Source of the DNA: Methanobacterium petrolearium
GTDB taxonomy: Archaea; Methanobacteriota; Methanobacteria; Methanobacteriales; Methanobacteriaceae
Length of the DNA: 64,000 nucleotides
Assembly: GCF_017873625.1 (NCBI RefSeq)
Contig: NZ_JAGGKL010000005.1
Coordinates: 62,001-126,000 of the forward strand
Direction: 5' to 3'
The position numbers were made by a program, and so were the translations under genes. Under the pieces are notes generated by a model, which was not told where the DNA came from, made no database searches, and worked only from the letters and a program-made list of their open reading frames with translations. This document shows, piece after piece, positions 56,469 through 64,000 of this stretch. Each line of letters begins with the position of its first letter. Positions within the stretch are counted from its first letter, which is position 1.

Positions 56469-57749
56469 TCATTTGACTTTTCCATGACATTTTTTGAATT
56501 TAAGATTGCTTCCGCAAGGGCAAGGGTCGTTACGATTTATTTTTGGAAAAACGTATTTTAAGGTTTCAGGTTCTCCAGCAAGAATAGGCATCACATCGGC
56601 AGGTGGTTTGCCTTGTTTAAGTAAGTTGGCCATTATAATCATGGGCCATTTTATATGTTCAAAAAACTGTTTATAACTGGAACAAAGATAATTTAAAGGG
56701 ATTTCACCATCAGAGTCACAAAAACGATGTTTTGGACAGGCTCCATGACATGCAAAATTCACATCACATGTTAAACATTTTTTAGCAAGCCCATCAAACT
56801 TATCCTGTCCAAATTGAACTTGCATAGGTGAATACACCAGTTCTTCCAGAGGAGTTTCCATTATATTACCCAGTAAATGTTCAGGATCAACAAAATGATC
56901 ACAGGAGTAAACATCTCCATTATGTTCTAGTATGAGGGATGTTCCACATGTTGGGGCAAATAAACATACTGATGAAGGATATTTGACCCATGAGGCCAGA
57001 GAAGAGTCAAATATCTGGATGAAAATTTTACCAACGTCTTTTTTGATCCATTCATCAAAAACTGCAGATAAAAATTTTCCATACTGTTCCGCTCTCACAG
57101 ATTCCTCAGAAACTTTAAATTCTCCATCTGAACCTTTTTCAAATTCCACAATGGGAATGAACTGTATATAATTGGCACTAATATCATCCCTGAAAAACCT
57201 GTAAACCTCAAGGGGATGGTCAGCATTCACCCGGTTCACAGTTGCCAATATATTAAATTCCACATTATACTTTTTCATTAACTGTATAGCTCTAATCACT
57301 TTCATAAAAGAAGGGTTTCCCTTTTTATCCTTACGGTAAACATCATGAAGTTCTTGAGGGCCATCAATACTTATTCCCACCAAGAAATTATTTTCACTTA
57401 GAAATTCACACCATTCATCATCTAAAAGAATTCCATTGGTCTGTATAGTATTAAAAACCTGCATTCCAGGGGTTTTGTATTCTTCTTGATATTTTAAAGC
57501 TTTTTTAAAAAAATCAATACCCATAAGAGTGGGTTCACCACCCTGCCACGCGAAAGTAACTTCTGGAATGTTAAGTGCGCGGATATACTGGCGAGTATAT
57601 TCTTTTAACACATCATCCGACATTCTTAGGGATTGATCAGGATATAAGTCCTTTTTAGGAGTATAAAAACAATATTTGCAGTTTAAATTACAAATTGCAC
57701 CAGTTGGTTTCGCCATCAAATGGAAGCTCATCAATGAATCCGACTTCAT
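56469..57749 (-). CDS. anaerobic sulfatase-maturating enzyme (radical SAM, SPASM)
   Basis: The start ATG at 57749 lies eight bases after GGTGAT. The 426-residue protein has the radical-SAM cluster motif CNLNCKYC (Cys20/24/27), the TFAWQGGEPTLMG SAM-binding segment, and a SPASM region with the cysteine series around CGTSLILEHNGDVYSCDHFV and CLTCDVNFACHGACPKHRF. A SEC-C zinc motif (NDPCPCGSNLKFKKCHG) ends it. Anaerobic SMEs oxidise the sulfatase active-site Cys to formylglycine without oxygen. It lies 147 bases upstream of the sulfatase on the same strand, as in bacterial pairs. Confidence 0.92.
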   Translation of the reverse strand: MKSDSLMSFHLMAKPTGAICNLNCKYCFYTPKKDLYPDQSLRMSDDVLKEYTRQYIRALNIPEVTFAWQGGEPTLMGIDFFKKALKYQEEYKTPGMQVFNTIQTNGILLDDEWCEFLSENNFLVGISIDGPQELHDVYRKDKKGNPSFMKVIRAIQLMKKYNVEFNILATVNRVNADHPLEVYRFFRDDISANYIQFIPIVEFEKGSDGEFKVSEESVRAEQYGKFLSAVFDEWIKKDVGKIFIQIFDSSLASWVKYPSSVCLFAPTCGTSLILEHNGDVYSCDHFVDPEHLLGNIMETPLEELVYSPMQVQFGQDKFDGLAKKCLTCDVNFACHGACPKHRFCDSDGEIPLNYLCSSYKQFFEHIKWPMIIMANLLKQGKPPADVMPILAGEPETLKYVFPKINRNDPCPCGSNLKFKKCHGKVK

Positions 57750-57949
57750 CAAAATATCACCTACCAGATATTTTTTCCATAAATTTTCATTAGATTAATG
57801 TTTTATTAATTTTGTTATTCTAATGAATATTCAAGAACTACCAGATCAAATTTGATATTTTGTCAAAGATTCGAAAATATTATTAAGAAATTTGTTATAG
57901 TTATATATAACATCATTATAGTTAATTTAGAAGATTATCGGATGGTTTC

Positions 57950-59704
57950 ATGAAAAAAACCAATAAAAAATCACTTGATTCTGAATTGAAGGATTGCCAA
58001 CCAAAAAATGATGGAAAGGGAGAAATAAGAACATTAAAAATGTCTTTAGAAGACATTGAAAATAAGTTTATCGAAGCTCAATCAATTGCTCATTTTGGTT
58101 TTTGGGAACTGGACCCGGAAACATGGGATCCAACCTGGACTGAGGGAGTTTTTAAAGTTTTAGGGTATGATATTGAACAGGGACAGGTTAAATACTACGA
58201 TCAAAAGAAGGTGGTACATCCTGAAGATTGGAATCTTTTTCACGATACAGTGATATATGTGTTTAAAACCGGAAATGATGCTGAAATCGATTTGAGGATA
58301 ATAAGGCCGGATGGTAAGAAACGGGTTATCCACATTATTGGCAAACCACTGAAGGATAATAATAACAAAATAATTTCTGTAAGGGGCACAGTACAAGATG
58401 TTACTGAAATAAAAGAAATGGAAGCTCGTTTAAGAGAGTCAGAATCATTTTACAGAACTCTGTTTGAAAATACAGGAACTGCAAGTATTATTGTGGATGA
58501 AGATAGCACCATCTTAATGGTTAACACCCAGTTTGAAACCCTTTCCGGTTATTCTAAAGAATCAGTAGAAGGTAAAAAAAGCTGGAAAGGTATGGTACTG
58601 AAAGAAGATCTGGAAACATTGGAAAAATATCACTCTATGCGTAGAAATGCTATTGGAACACCACCAAGTAGTTATGAGGCTCGTTTTATTGACATAGAAG
58701 GAAATATAAAAATCATACGAATTGACGTGGCAATGATTCCTGGAACAAAAAGAACCATAGCTTCGGTTAATGATTTAACTGATCTTAAATTAGCTGAAAA
58801 AAGGCTTCAAACAACTTTAAAACGATTTTATACTATTCTTTCCAATTTAGGTGCGAGTATTTTGTTGGTAACAGAAGAAAGGTTGATCGAATTTGCAAAT
58901 CCTGCATTCTGTGACTATTTTGATCTTAATGAATCTCCAGAGGAATTAACAGGGTTCACTACAGCAAAACTCATTGAAAAGATTAAACCTGTTTATAAAT
59001 ATCCTGATGAGGCAATTAATCGTATTAATGAAATTATCGAAAGATGGGAACCTGTAACTGGTGAAGAAATTCATCTTAACCGTGAAAAAACCTGTTTACG
59101 GGATTTTATACCCATATTTGTGGGAAATAAACCTTATGGTAGATTATGGGTGCACGTTGATATTACTGAACGTAAAAAAATGGAAAAGAAACTTGTTGAC
59201 AGTGAAAGACAATACAAATATATAGTAGAAAAATCAGCTGCTGGAATTTTTATTTTAGATAAAAAGGGAATAATCCAATATTTGAATGAACAAATGTCCG
59301 ATTTGTTACGATTTTCCAAAAACGAAATATTGGAAAAACATATAAAAAATTTCATAACAGAACAAGTAGAATTTTACAAACCCGAAAATCTGTCCAAAAC
59401 TAAAGTAATTCGATATGATGGGTTTGAATTTTTAAACAAGACTAACAATAAAGTATGGACAATTTTAACAGTTACACCAATCTATAATGAAAAGATGAAT
59501 TACACAGGGTTGATTGGGATAGTCACAGATATCGGTTTGCAGAAAGGATTAGAACAAGGATTTTTAGAAAGAGAAACGATTTTAACTGACATTATCTATG
59601 ATTTAATGGCACTTCTCAATGATATTGTCCTGAAAGAAGAAAGACCAGAACATAATCAAAAAGACATCTTCAAAACATTTGAAAAAATCTTTGAGAACAG
59701 TTAA
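57950..59704 (+). CDS. multi-PAS sensor protein without kinase domain
   Basis: The soluble 584-residue protein contains four PAS domains (about 35-160, 165-285, 290-405, 410-530). Domain ends are marked by GTVQDVTEIKEM, ASVNDLTDLKLAEK, VHVDITERKKMEK and GIVTDIGLQKGLE. The last 55 residues are helical but carry no histidine-kinase, GGDEF or ATPase motif. It may modulate another kinase through PAS-PAS contacts, or it may have lost its output domain. GGATGG precedes the ATG. The integrase-like gene follows 69 bases later. Confidence 0.85.
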   Translation: MKKTNKKSLDSELKDCQPKNDGKGEIRTLKMSLEDIENKFIEAQSIAHFGFWELDPETWDPTWTEGVFKVLGYDIEQGQVKYYDQKKVVHPEDWNLFHDTVIYVFKTGNDAEIDLRIIRPDGKKRVIHIIGKPLKDNNNKIISVRGTVQDVTEIKEMEARLRESESFYRTLFENTGTASIIVDEDSTILMVNTQFETLSGYSKESVEGKKSWKGMVLKEDLETLEKYHSMRRNAIGTPPSSYEARFIDIEGNIKIIRIDVAMIPGTKRTIASVNDLTDLKLAEKRLQTTLKRFYTILSNLGASILLVTEERLIEFANPAFCDYFDLNESPEELTGFTTAKLIEKIKPVYKYPDEAINRINEIIERWEPVTGEEIHLNREKTCLRDFIPIFVGNKPYGRLWVHVDITERKKMEKKLVDSERQYKYIVEKSAAGIFILDKKGIIQYLNEQMSDLLRFSKNEILEKHIKNFITEQVEFYKPENLSKTKVIRYDGFEFLNKTNNKVWTILTVTPIYNEKMNYTGLIGIVTDIGLQKGLEQGFLERETILTDIIYDLMALLNDIVLKEERPEHNQKDIFKTFEKIFENS

Positions 59705-59773
59705 TGGGCAAACATTTTTATGGAGAATATAATATAATTAAACAAAAATGTGAGATAATTTCAGGTAGTTTTT

Positions 59774-60928
59774 ATGAATGAATTAAATTTAGAAATTTCA
59801 AAGGATCCATTTTTTAATAATTTCATTGAGAATAGAAAGCTCTCCAAATCAACTAAAGCAGTATACATTGGGCGCATTAGGTCATACTGTGATTTCGCCG
59901 GTAAAAATCCGTCTGAATTAATTCAAGATGCTCAAAAAAGGAAAGGCATGAAAGTTGATGAACTGGTAAACAGTTACATTGAAGAACTGAAACAAACTGG
60001 TAAATCTCCAACCACAATAGTCAACAATTTAGACACCATAAGGGCATTTTACAATGAATTCCAAGTTGGTACAAATCCTATTAAAAACATAACAATTCCA
60101 GAAACTAACAAAGGTAGTAACAGTAAGATCATTTCAAGTGATCAAATTAAAGAAGTACTAGAGTTAAGCAATTTAAGGGATAAAGCCATGATACTACTCC
60201 ATTTATCTTCGGGTATGGAGGCTAGGGAGTTAAGACTTTTAACCTATGGTGATTTTATTAATTCAATTTCAGAGTACATGGATTTAAATCAGGGAGTGTT
60301 AAATTTTAGAAAAGTTGCTGATGAACTTTTTAAGATGGATACTCTGGTTGGAACCTGGAAAATCAAAAAAATTAGGACAGGAAGATCTTACGTTACCTTT
60401 AATTCTCATGAATCGTCATTAGCCATATTAAATTATTTAATAGACCGTGAAAGAAACAATAAATCTGTTCAATCTTTAGATGATCCCCTTTTTGTAAATT
60501 CAAAAAATCAAGCAATAAGTAAATATGCTCATGGTTCAATTTTTAAACGGGCGAATAATAGGGCCGGTTTAGGATATTTAACGGATAAAAGACGGTTTTT
60601 TTCTTCTACCATGCTTCGGAAGTATTTCAAAAATCACATGCACCAATCAAATGTTGATGATGAAACAATTGATGCGTTTTTAGGTCAAAATTTAGATGAT
60701 AACATTGATTATCATTCCGTTGATGAGATCAAAACTCTAAAAACCATATATTTAGAATCAGTTGATGGGTTAACTGTCAGAAGGAAGCCTAAAATCACTG
60801 AAACTATAACCAGCAAAGAGTATGAACTTCTTATTAAAAAGCTGGATAAGAAAGATAAGGAACTTAATGAGATTAAAGAACACTTAAAGTATTTAAAACA
60901 GCTGATTAATTCTACAAATGTTAAGTAA
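59774..60928 (+). CDS. tyrosine-recombinase-like (integrase-family) protein
   Basis: The 384-residue protein has an N-terminal SAM-like core-binding domain (8-105, SKSTKAVYIGRIRSYCDFAG), a catalytic-domain fold (118-335) and a C-terminal coiled coil (350-384). The first-arginine region reads SSGMEARELRLLTYGDF. The box II sequence STMLRKYF has Thr or Ser where HxxR is expected, and the later LGH is LGQ; a tyrosine is present in NIDYHSV. The altered residues leave activity uncertain. No attachment-site repeat or tRNA gene was seen beside it. It could act in chromosome or element recombination, or as a DNA-binding protein. Confidence 0.78.
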   Translation: MNELNLEISKDPFFNNFIENRKLSKSTKAVYIGRIRSYCDFAGKNPSELIQDAQKRKGMKVDELVNSYIEELKQTGKSPTTIVNNLDTIRAFYNEFQVGTNPIKNITIPETNKGSNSKIISSDQIKEVLELSNLRDKAMILLHLSSGMEARELRLLTYGDFINSISEYMDLNQGVLNFRKVADELFKMDTLVGTWKIKKIRTGRSYVTFNSHESSLAILNYLIDRERNNKSVQSLDDPLFVNSKNQAISKYAHGSIFKRANNRAGLGYLTDKRRFFSSTMLRKYFKNHMHQSNVDDETIDAFLGQNLDDNIDYHSVDEIKTLKTIYLESVDGLTVRRKPKITETITSKEYELLIKKLDKKDKELNEIKEHLKYLKQLINSTNVK

Positions 60929-61244
60929 AAAATTTAACACTTTGTAACTGGGTTTAGGGGTTCTTTTTATTTTTTCCTATTTTTCTCTTTGATTTATTCA
61001 TAAAATATGAGCTCGTTATAATTTGGGAATGTCATATCAACCTAAAAATACTAATATTAATCGCACATTTAAAACCAATTATTTATATATTATAAAAAGT
61101 ATTTTATTATGGAGTTAACGTTGTTTCAGCTTGTTAGTGATCCATTTTGTTTACAACCGAAAATGGAGATTTATACTTTCTATGGCAAATTAAAATAATT
61201 TTATGAAATAATATTCGTTTTTTGGTACAATGAAGGTGAGATAG
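60929..61244. other. intergenic region upstream of gadB
   Basis: No gene is seen. It contains the gadB promoter (61081-61099) and a leader of about 120 bases ending in the GAAGGTGAGATAG ribosome binding site. Confidence 0.45.
61081..61099 (+). promoter_or_regulatory. gadB TATA box
   Basis: ATTTATATATTATAAAAAG is a strong archaeal TATA element. A start about 25 bases downstream would leave a leader near 120 bases, unusually long for this window, leaving room for post-transcriptional control. Confidence 0.45.
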
Positions 61245-62630
61245 ATGCTGTCAAACAAAAAAAACTTAGATAAAATGAAGAAAGAAGATAAGGAAACAAC
61301 AATATATGGAAGCCGATATTTTGCAAAAGGCATTTCAAAATATGTAATGCCTGATGAAGGAATGCCAGCTAGGGCAGCATATCAGCTTATTCATGATGAA
61401 ATGAATCTTGATGGGAATCCTGCCTTGAATTTAGCAAGTTTTGTAACCACATGGATGGAACCAGAAGCAGAACAGCTTATCAATGAAAGTCTGGATAAAA
61501 ACTTTGTGGATAATGATGAATACCCTCAAACAGAGGTAATTCAATCAAGAATTATTAATATGTTGGCCAGATTATTCAACGCTCCTGAGGATTGTGAATC
61601 TGTTGGAACAGGAACTATTGGTTCTTCTGAAGCCATAATGTTAGCGTTATTAGCTCATAAATGGACTTGGAAAAAGCGTAGACAGGCCGAAGGTAAACCT
61701 TATGATAAACCAAACATTGTTATGGGTGCAGATGTTCATACAGTTTGGGAAAAGTTTGCTTTATATTTCGATGTTGAACTAAAACTTATACCTCTAAAAG
61801 AGGACATCTATGTAATATCCGCTGAAGATGTTGCTGCTGAAGTAGATGAAAACACCATAGCAGTAGGAGCAGTAGTAGGAACCACATTCACTGGTCAAAT
61901 GGATCCTGTAAAAGAAATTAACGATGCTTTACTTAAAATTAAGGAAGAAAAAGGATGGGACATTCCTATGCATGTTGATGGTGCAAGTGGGGGTTTTATA
62001 GTTCCTTTCTTATATCCTGACATGGAATGGGATTTTAGACTGGAACAAGTAAGGTCCATAAATGTTTCAGGCCACAAATATGGCCTTGTTTATCCTGGAA
62101 TTGGATGGTTAGTATTCAAAGATAAAACTGACATTCCAGAAGAATTGGTATTTGATATAAACTATCTGGGTGGATCAATGCCCAATTATTCTTTAAACTT
62201 TTCGAAAGGTAGTAGCACCATAATAGCCCAATATTATAATTTTATTCGTCTTGGATATGATGGATATAAGAGTATAATGGAAAATATGTCAGAAAACGCT
62301 AAATATCTATCAAAAAAACTTAAGGAAACAGGTAAATTTGAAATCATAAACAAGAACACAACGTTTCCATTGGTTGCCCTTACTTTAAAAAACTCAAACT
62401 TCACCACTTACCAGCTTTCAGATAAACTTAGAGAAAGAGGATGGATAATACCTGCTTACACACTTCCGCCAAATGCAGAAGACGTCACTGTTTTAAGAAT
62501 GGTTATCAAAGAGACATTTAGTAGAGATATGGTCAACATGCTTTTTGATGATATAATGAATGTCTGTGAAAAACTGGAAGAGTCATTTGAAGAAGAACAC
62601 AGGAAAGAGGATCACTCTCTATTATATTAA
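61245..62630 (+). CDS. gadB: glutamate decarboxylase (GadB-type, PLP-dependent)
   Basis: The 461-residue protein matches the length and sequence pattern of GadA/GadB group-II decarboxylases: GTGTIGSSEAIMLALLAHKW (residues 121-140), HVDGASGGF with Asp245, the pyridoxal-phosphate lysine Lys279 in VSGHKYG, and YLGGSMPNYSLNFSKGSS. It converts glutamate to 4-aminobutyrate, consuming a proton. It is distinct from the archaeal tyrosine/aspartate decarboxylase MfnA, which is shorter. The start has GAAGGTGAGATAG. It is followed by a lipoprotein gene (31-base gap) and an HdeD-type gene, but no glutamate/GABA antiporter is in the window. Confidence 0.92.
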   Translation: MLSNKKNLDKMKKEDKETTIYGSRYFAKGISKYVMPDEGMPARAAYQLIHDEMNLDGNPALNLASFVTTWMEPEAEQLINESLDKNFVDNDEYPQTEVIQSRIINMLARLFNAPEDCESVGTGTIGSSEAIMLALLAHKWTWKKRRQAEGKPYDKPNIVMGADVHTVWEKFALYFDVELKLIPLKEDIYVISAEDVAAEVDENTIAVGAVVGTTFTGQMDPVKEINDALLKIKEEKGWDIPMHVDGASGGFIVPFLYPDMEWDFRLEQVRSINVSGHKYGLVYPGIGWLVFKDKTDIPEELVFDINYLGGSMPNYSLNFSKGSSTIIAQYYNFIRLGYDGYKSIMENMSENAKYLSKKLKETGKFEIINKNTTFPLVALTLKNSNFTTYQLSDKLRERGWIIPAYTLPPNAEDVTVLRMVIKETFSRDMVNMLFDDIMNVCEKLEESFEEEHRKEDHSLLY

Positions 62631-62661
62631 ATCAAATTATTTGGAAGAATGAGGTAAAATA

Positions 62662-63015
62662 ATGAAAAAAATAATGGGAATTATACCTGTTGTTTTAGTT
62701 TTAGTAGTCCTCGCATCTGGATGTACCAGTAGCAGTAACAACACCTCAAATCAGAGCAGTTCAAATGTGACTTTGCAGATTTATTCCAACAGTACCTGGA
62801 TTGGTGATTATGGGTACAAAAATGGAGATATGCAGATAAACGGAACAGGAAATGCTAAATACAATTTAGGCCCTAATCCTGGAACTGTTACAGTTTCCTT
62901 AGAAAATAATGGTACTGGAACTTTAACTGTACAGCTGCTACAAGGTGGAAATGTAATTCAAACACAAAGCACATCTGATAATCAGGGAGTTGTGAATATA
63001 AACAAAGAATTCTAA
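62662..63015 (+). CDS. small secreted lipoprotein
   Basis: The 117-residue protein has a lipoprotein signal with lipobox LASGC (Cys21), a Ser/Asn-rich linker and a short beta-sandwich-like domain (38-117) with repeated N-G-T-G turns and NSTW glycosylation-type sites. A GAGGTAAAATA site precedes the ATG. It lies 31 bases after gadB and is probably co-transcribed. Exposed on the outer face of the membrane, it may sense or bind a cell-surface ligand; function is unknown. Confidence 0.72.
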   Translation: MKKIMGIIPVVLVLVVLASGCTSSSNNTSNQSSSNVTLQIYSNSTWIGDYGYKNGDMQINGTGNAKYNLGPNPGTVTVSLENNGTGTLTVQLLQGGNVIQTQSTSDNQGVVNINKEF

Positions 63016-63051
63016 TTTTTTTATTTTTTAAATTGTACATTTATAACAAAT

Positions 63052-63062
63052 TAATATATATA
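63052..63062 (+). promoter_or_regulatory. possible TATA box before the HdeD-family gene
   Basis: TAATATATATA lies about 75 bases before the chosen start, suggesting the gene can be transcribed separately from gadB. Confidence 0.35.
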
Positions 63063-63131
63063 CTTGAATCTTAATATTAGGTTAAATAGTGTATAGGGAT
63101 TGTTTGATAACATATGAGGAGGTTAAGAAAA

Positions 63132-63650
63132 ATGGCTGAAGGAAATAATGTATTAATGGGTATATTAGCTATTATTTTAGGTATTTTAGTAATTGCATTC
63201 CCTCTGTTCAGTGTGTTTACAGTAAGTATACTGGCTGGGCTGGCAATAATCTTTGTGGGTATTTGGCTCCTGGCACAGAGCTTTGGAACCTGGAGTGCAA
63301 GTAAGGGTGCCAGTATTGCCTATCTAATTCTAGGGATTATAGGTATTATTGTAGGAATTGGTTTATTTGGAAATATTCTAGCATTCAGTGCTTTTGCAAG
63401 TTTCTTACTATACTTTGCCGGACTTTTCATGATAATCGCAGGTATAATGTCATTCTTTGTTAAAGAAGGAGCATATGGTAAAGGATCAGGTGCTATGGGC
63501 ATAATATTAGGTATATTATATTTAATACTAGCCGCGTATGCCTGGGACCCTTATTACCTTGCGTTACTTATTGGTATCTGGTTAATAATCGATGGAATAG
63601 CATTGTTCTTTATTAAACCAGCAGACATAATTGTAAATGAAGAAAATTAG
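63132..63650 (+). CDS. HdeD-family (DUF308) membrane protein
   Basis: The ATG at 63132 follows GAGGAGGTTAAGAAAA; an in-frame start six codons earlier lies before that site. The 172-residue protein has six membrane helices in three similar hairpins with the DUF308 repeat pattern (MGILAIILGILVIAFPLFSV, IAYLILGIIGIIVGIGL, MGIILGILYLILAAYAWDP). HdeD of E. coli belongs to the acid-fitness island with gad genes, and the closeness to gadB here points to a shared stress role. Confidence 0.8.
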   Translation: MAEGNNVLMGILAIILGILVIAFPLFSVFTVSILAGLAIIFVGIWLLAQSFGTWSASKGASIAYLILGIIGIIVGIGLFGNILAFSAFASFLLYFAGLFMIIAGIMSFFVKEGAYGKGSGAMGIILGILYLILAAYAWDPYYLALLIGIWLIIDGIALFFIKPADIIVNEEN

Positions 63651-63738
63651 TTAAAAAAAAATCAAATCATACAATCCCTATTTTTTTTAAAGTTATGTTA
63701 TATCTTCAAGTATTAAGTCAACGAATAACGATTTGAAT

Positions 63739-64000
63739 TTAACGATTATTTTTATTTTTAAATTCCTCTATTATTTCATGGATATGAGTATTAGGCTTTA
63801 AATGCTCGAAATAATTTTCAAAACCAGCATTGCGAATGAAATCCCTCACCTGTCCTGAAGCATGGGCGATTTTAACTTCAATACCCTCACTTATAATTTC
63901 TTCGCACAGTTCTTTTAGCATGTCAGCACCAGTAACATCTATTATTGGTGATGATTTGAAATCCAGTATGAGAAGATCCACTTTACTATCCTGATTTTCA
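63739..64000 (-). CDS. STAS-domain protein, C-terminal part (continues beyond window)
   Basis: The frame is open to the window edge, giving 86 C-terminal residues that form most of a STAS domain (DLLILDFKSSPIIDVTGADM, then VKIAHASGQVRDFIRNAGF). The Asp-Val-Thr-Gly-Ala loop matches the STAS tails of SulP-type anion transporters more than RsbV-type antagonists, so it is probably the end of a sulfate-permease-family protein. A GTG at 63981 could start a free-standing short form, but it has no ribosome binding site. Confidence 0.65.
   Translation of the reverse strand, partial: ENQDSKVDLLILDFKSSPIIDVTGADMLKELCEEIISEGIEVKIAHASGQVRDFIRNAGFENYFEHLKPNTHIHEIIEEFKNKNNR

Noticed and set aside
57950..60928. 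Integrated mobile element carrying the PAS protein and integrase-like gene
   Set aside because: No flanking direct repeats, tRNA target, capsid, replication or transposase genes, and base composition matches the surroundings.

Overview
The window is AT-rich, gene-dense DNA from a hydrogenotrophic methanogenic archaeon, most likely of the Methanobacteriales and probably Methanobacterium or a close relative. Supporting genes are the methanogen-specific ATPase AtwA (methyl-coenzyme M reductase component A2), the free-standing pyruvate carboxylase subunit B, the archaeosine-pathway enzyme QueC, LarC, and DUF2769, DUF134 and DUF5518 proteins. Archaeal TATA/BRE promoters and GGAGGTGAT-type ribosome binding sites are visible throughout, as are several TTG starts with good ribosome binding sites. 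I found no rRNA, tRNA or CRISPR array.

Layout. 1-9 kb: end of a CobZ/PgpA-like gene, a PII-like/zinc-ribbon pair, Hsp20, LarC, QueC, two DUF3795 proteins, an amidohydrolase, a PadR-GyrI pair and a CPA1 antiporter. 9-22 kb: PRC-barrel protein, KefB-type antiporter, a five-PAS histidine kinase, a decayed stomatin-like gene, membrane proteins, myo-inositol-1-phosphate synthase, a caspase-fold protease and PycB. 22.7-36.2 kb: one minus-strand gene cluster for a non-ribosomal peptide. 36.8-50 kb: transporters, AlkD-like repair protein, AtwA, DUF134 regulator, HEAT protein, TspO, a flavin-type oxidoreductase, an MBL-rhodanese protein and a DrrAB-like ABC exporter. 50-57.8 kb: TrkH, then a minus-strand cluster of small membrane or basic proteins, a DUF1269-sulfatase fusion and its anaerobic maturase. 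57.9-64 kb: PAS protein, integrase-like protein, a gadB-lipoprotein-hdeD group and the end of a STAS-domain protein.

The most striking system is the cluster at 22752-36204. In transcription order it encodes a phosphopantetheinyl transferase, a two-module NRPS with a terminal thioester reductase, a MATE exporter fused to an RsbW-like ATPase domain, an RsbV-like STAS protein, a free RsbW-like kinase and a membrane-bound RsbU-like phosphatase. This pairs peptide synthesis and export with a complete bacterial-type partner-switching module in a domain of life that has no sigma factors. The NRPS also carries an extra half condensation domain, and its first adenylation domain lacks the usual substrate-binding aspartate.

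Other notable systems are the sulfatase/anSME cluster with an arginine-rich micropeptide, the glutamate decarboxylase/HdeD group resembling bacterial acid-resistance loci, the caspase-like protease, and several unannotated-size peptides of 20-52 residues with strong ribosome binding sites.
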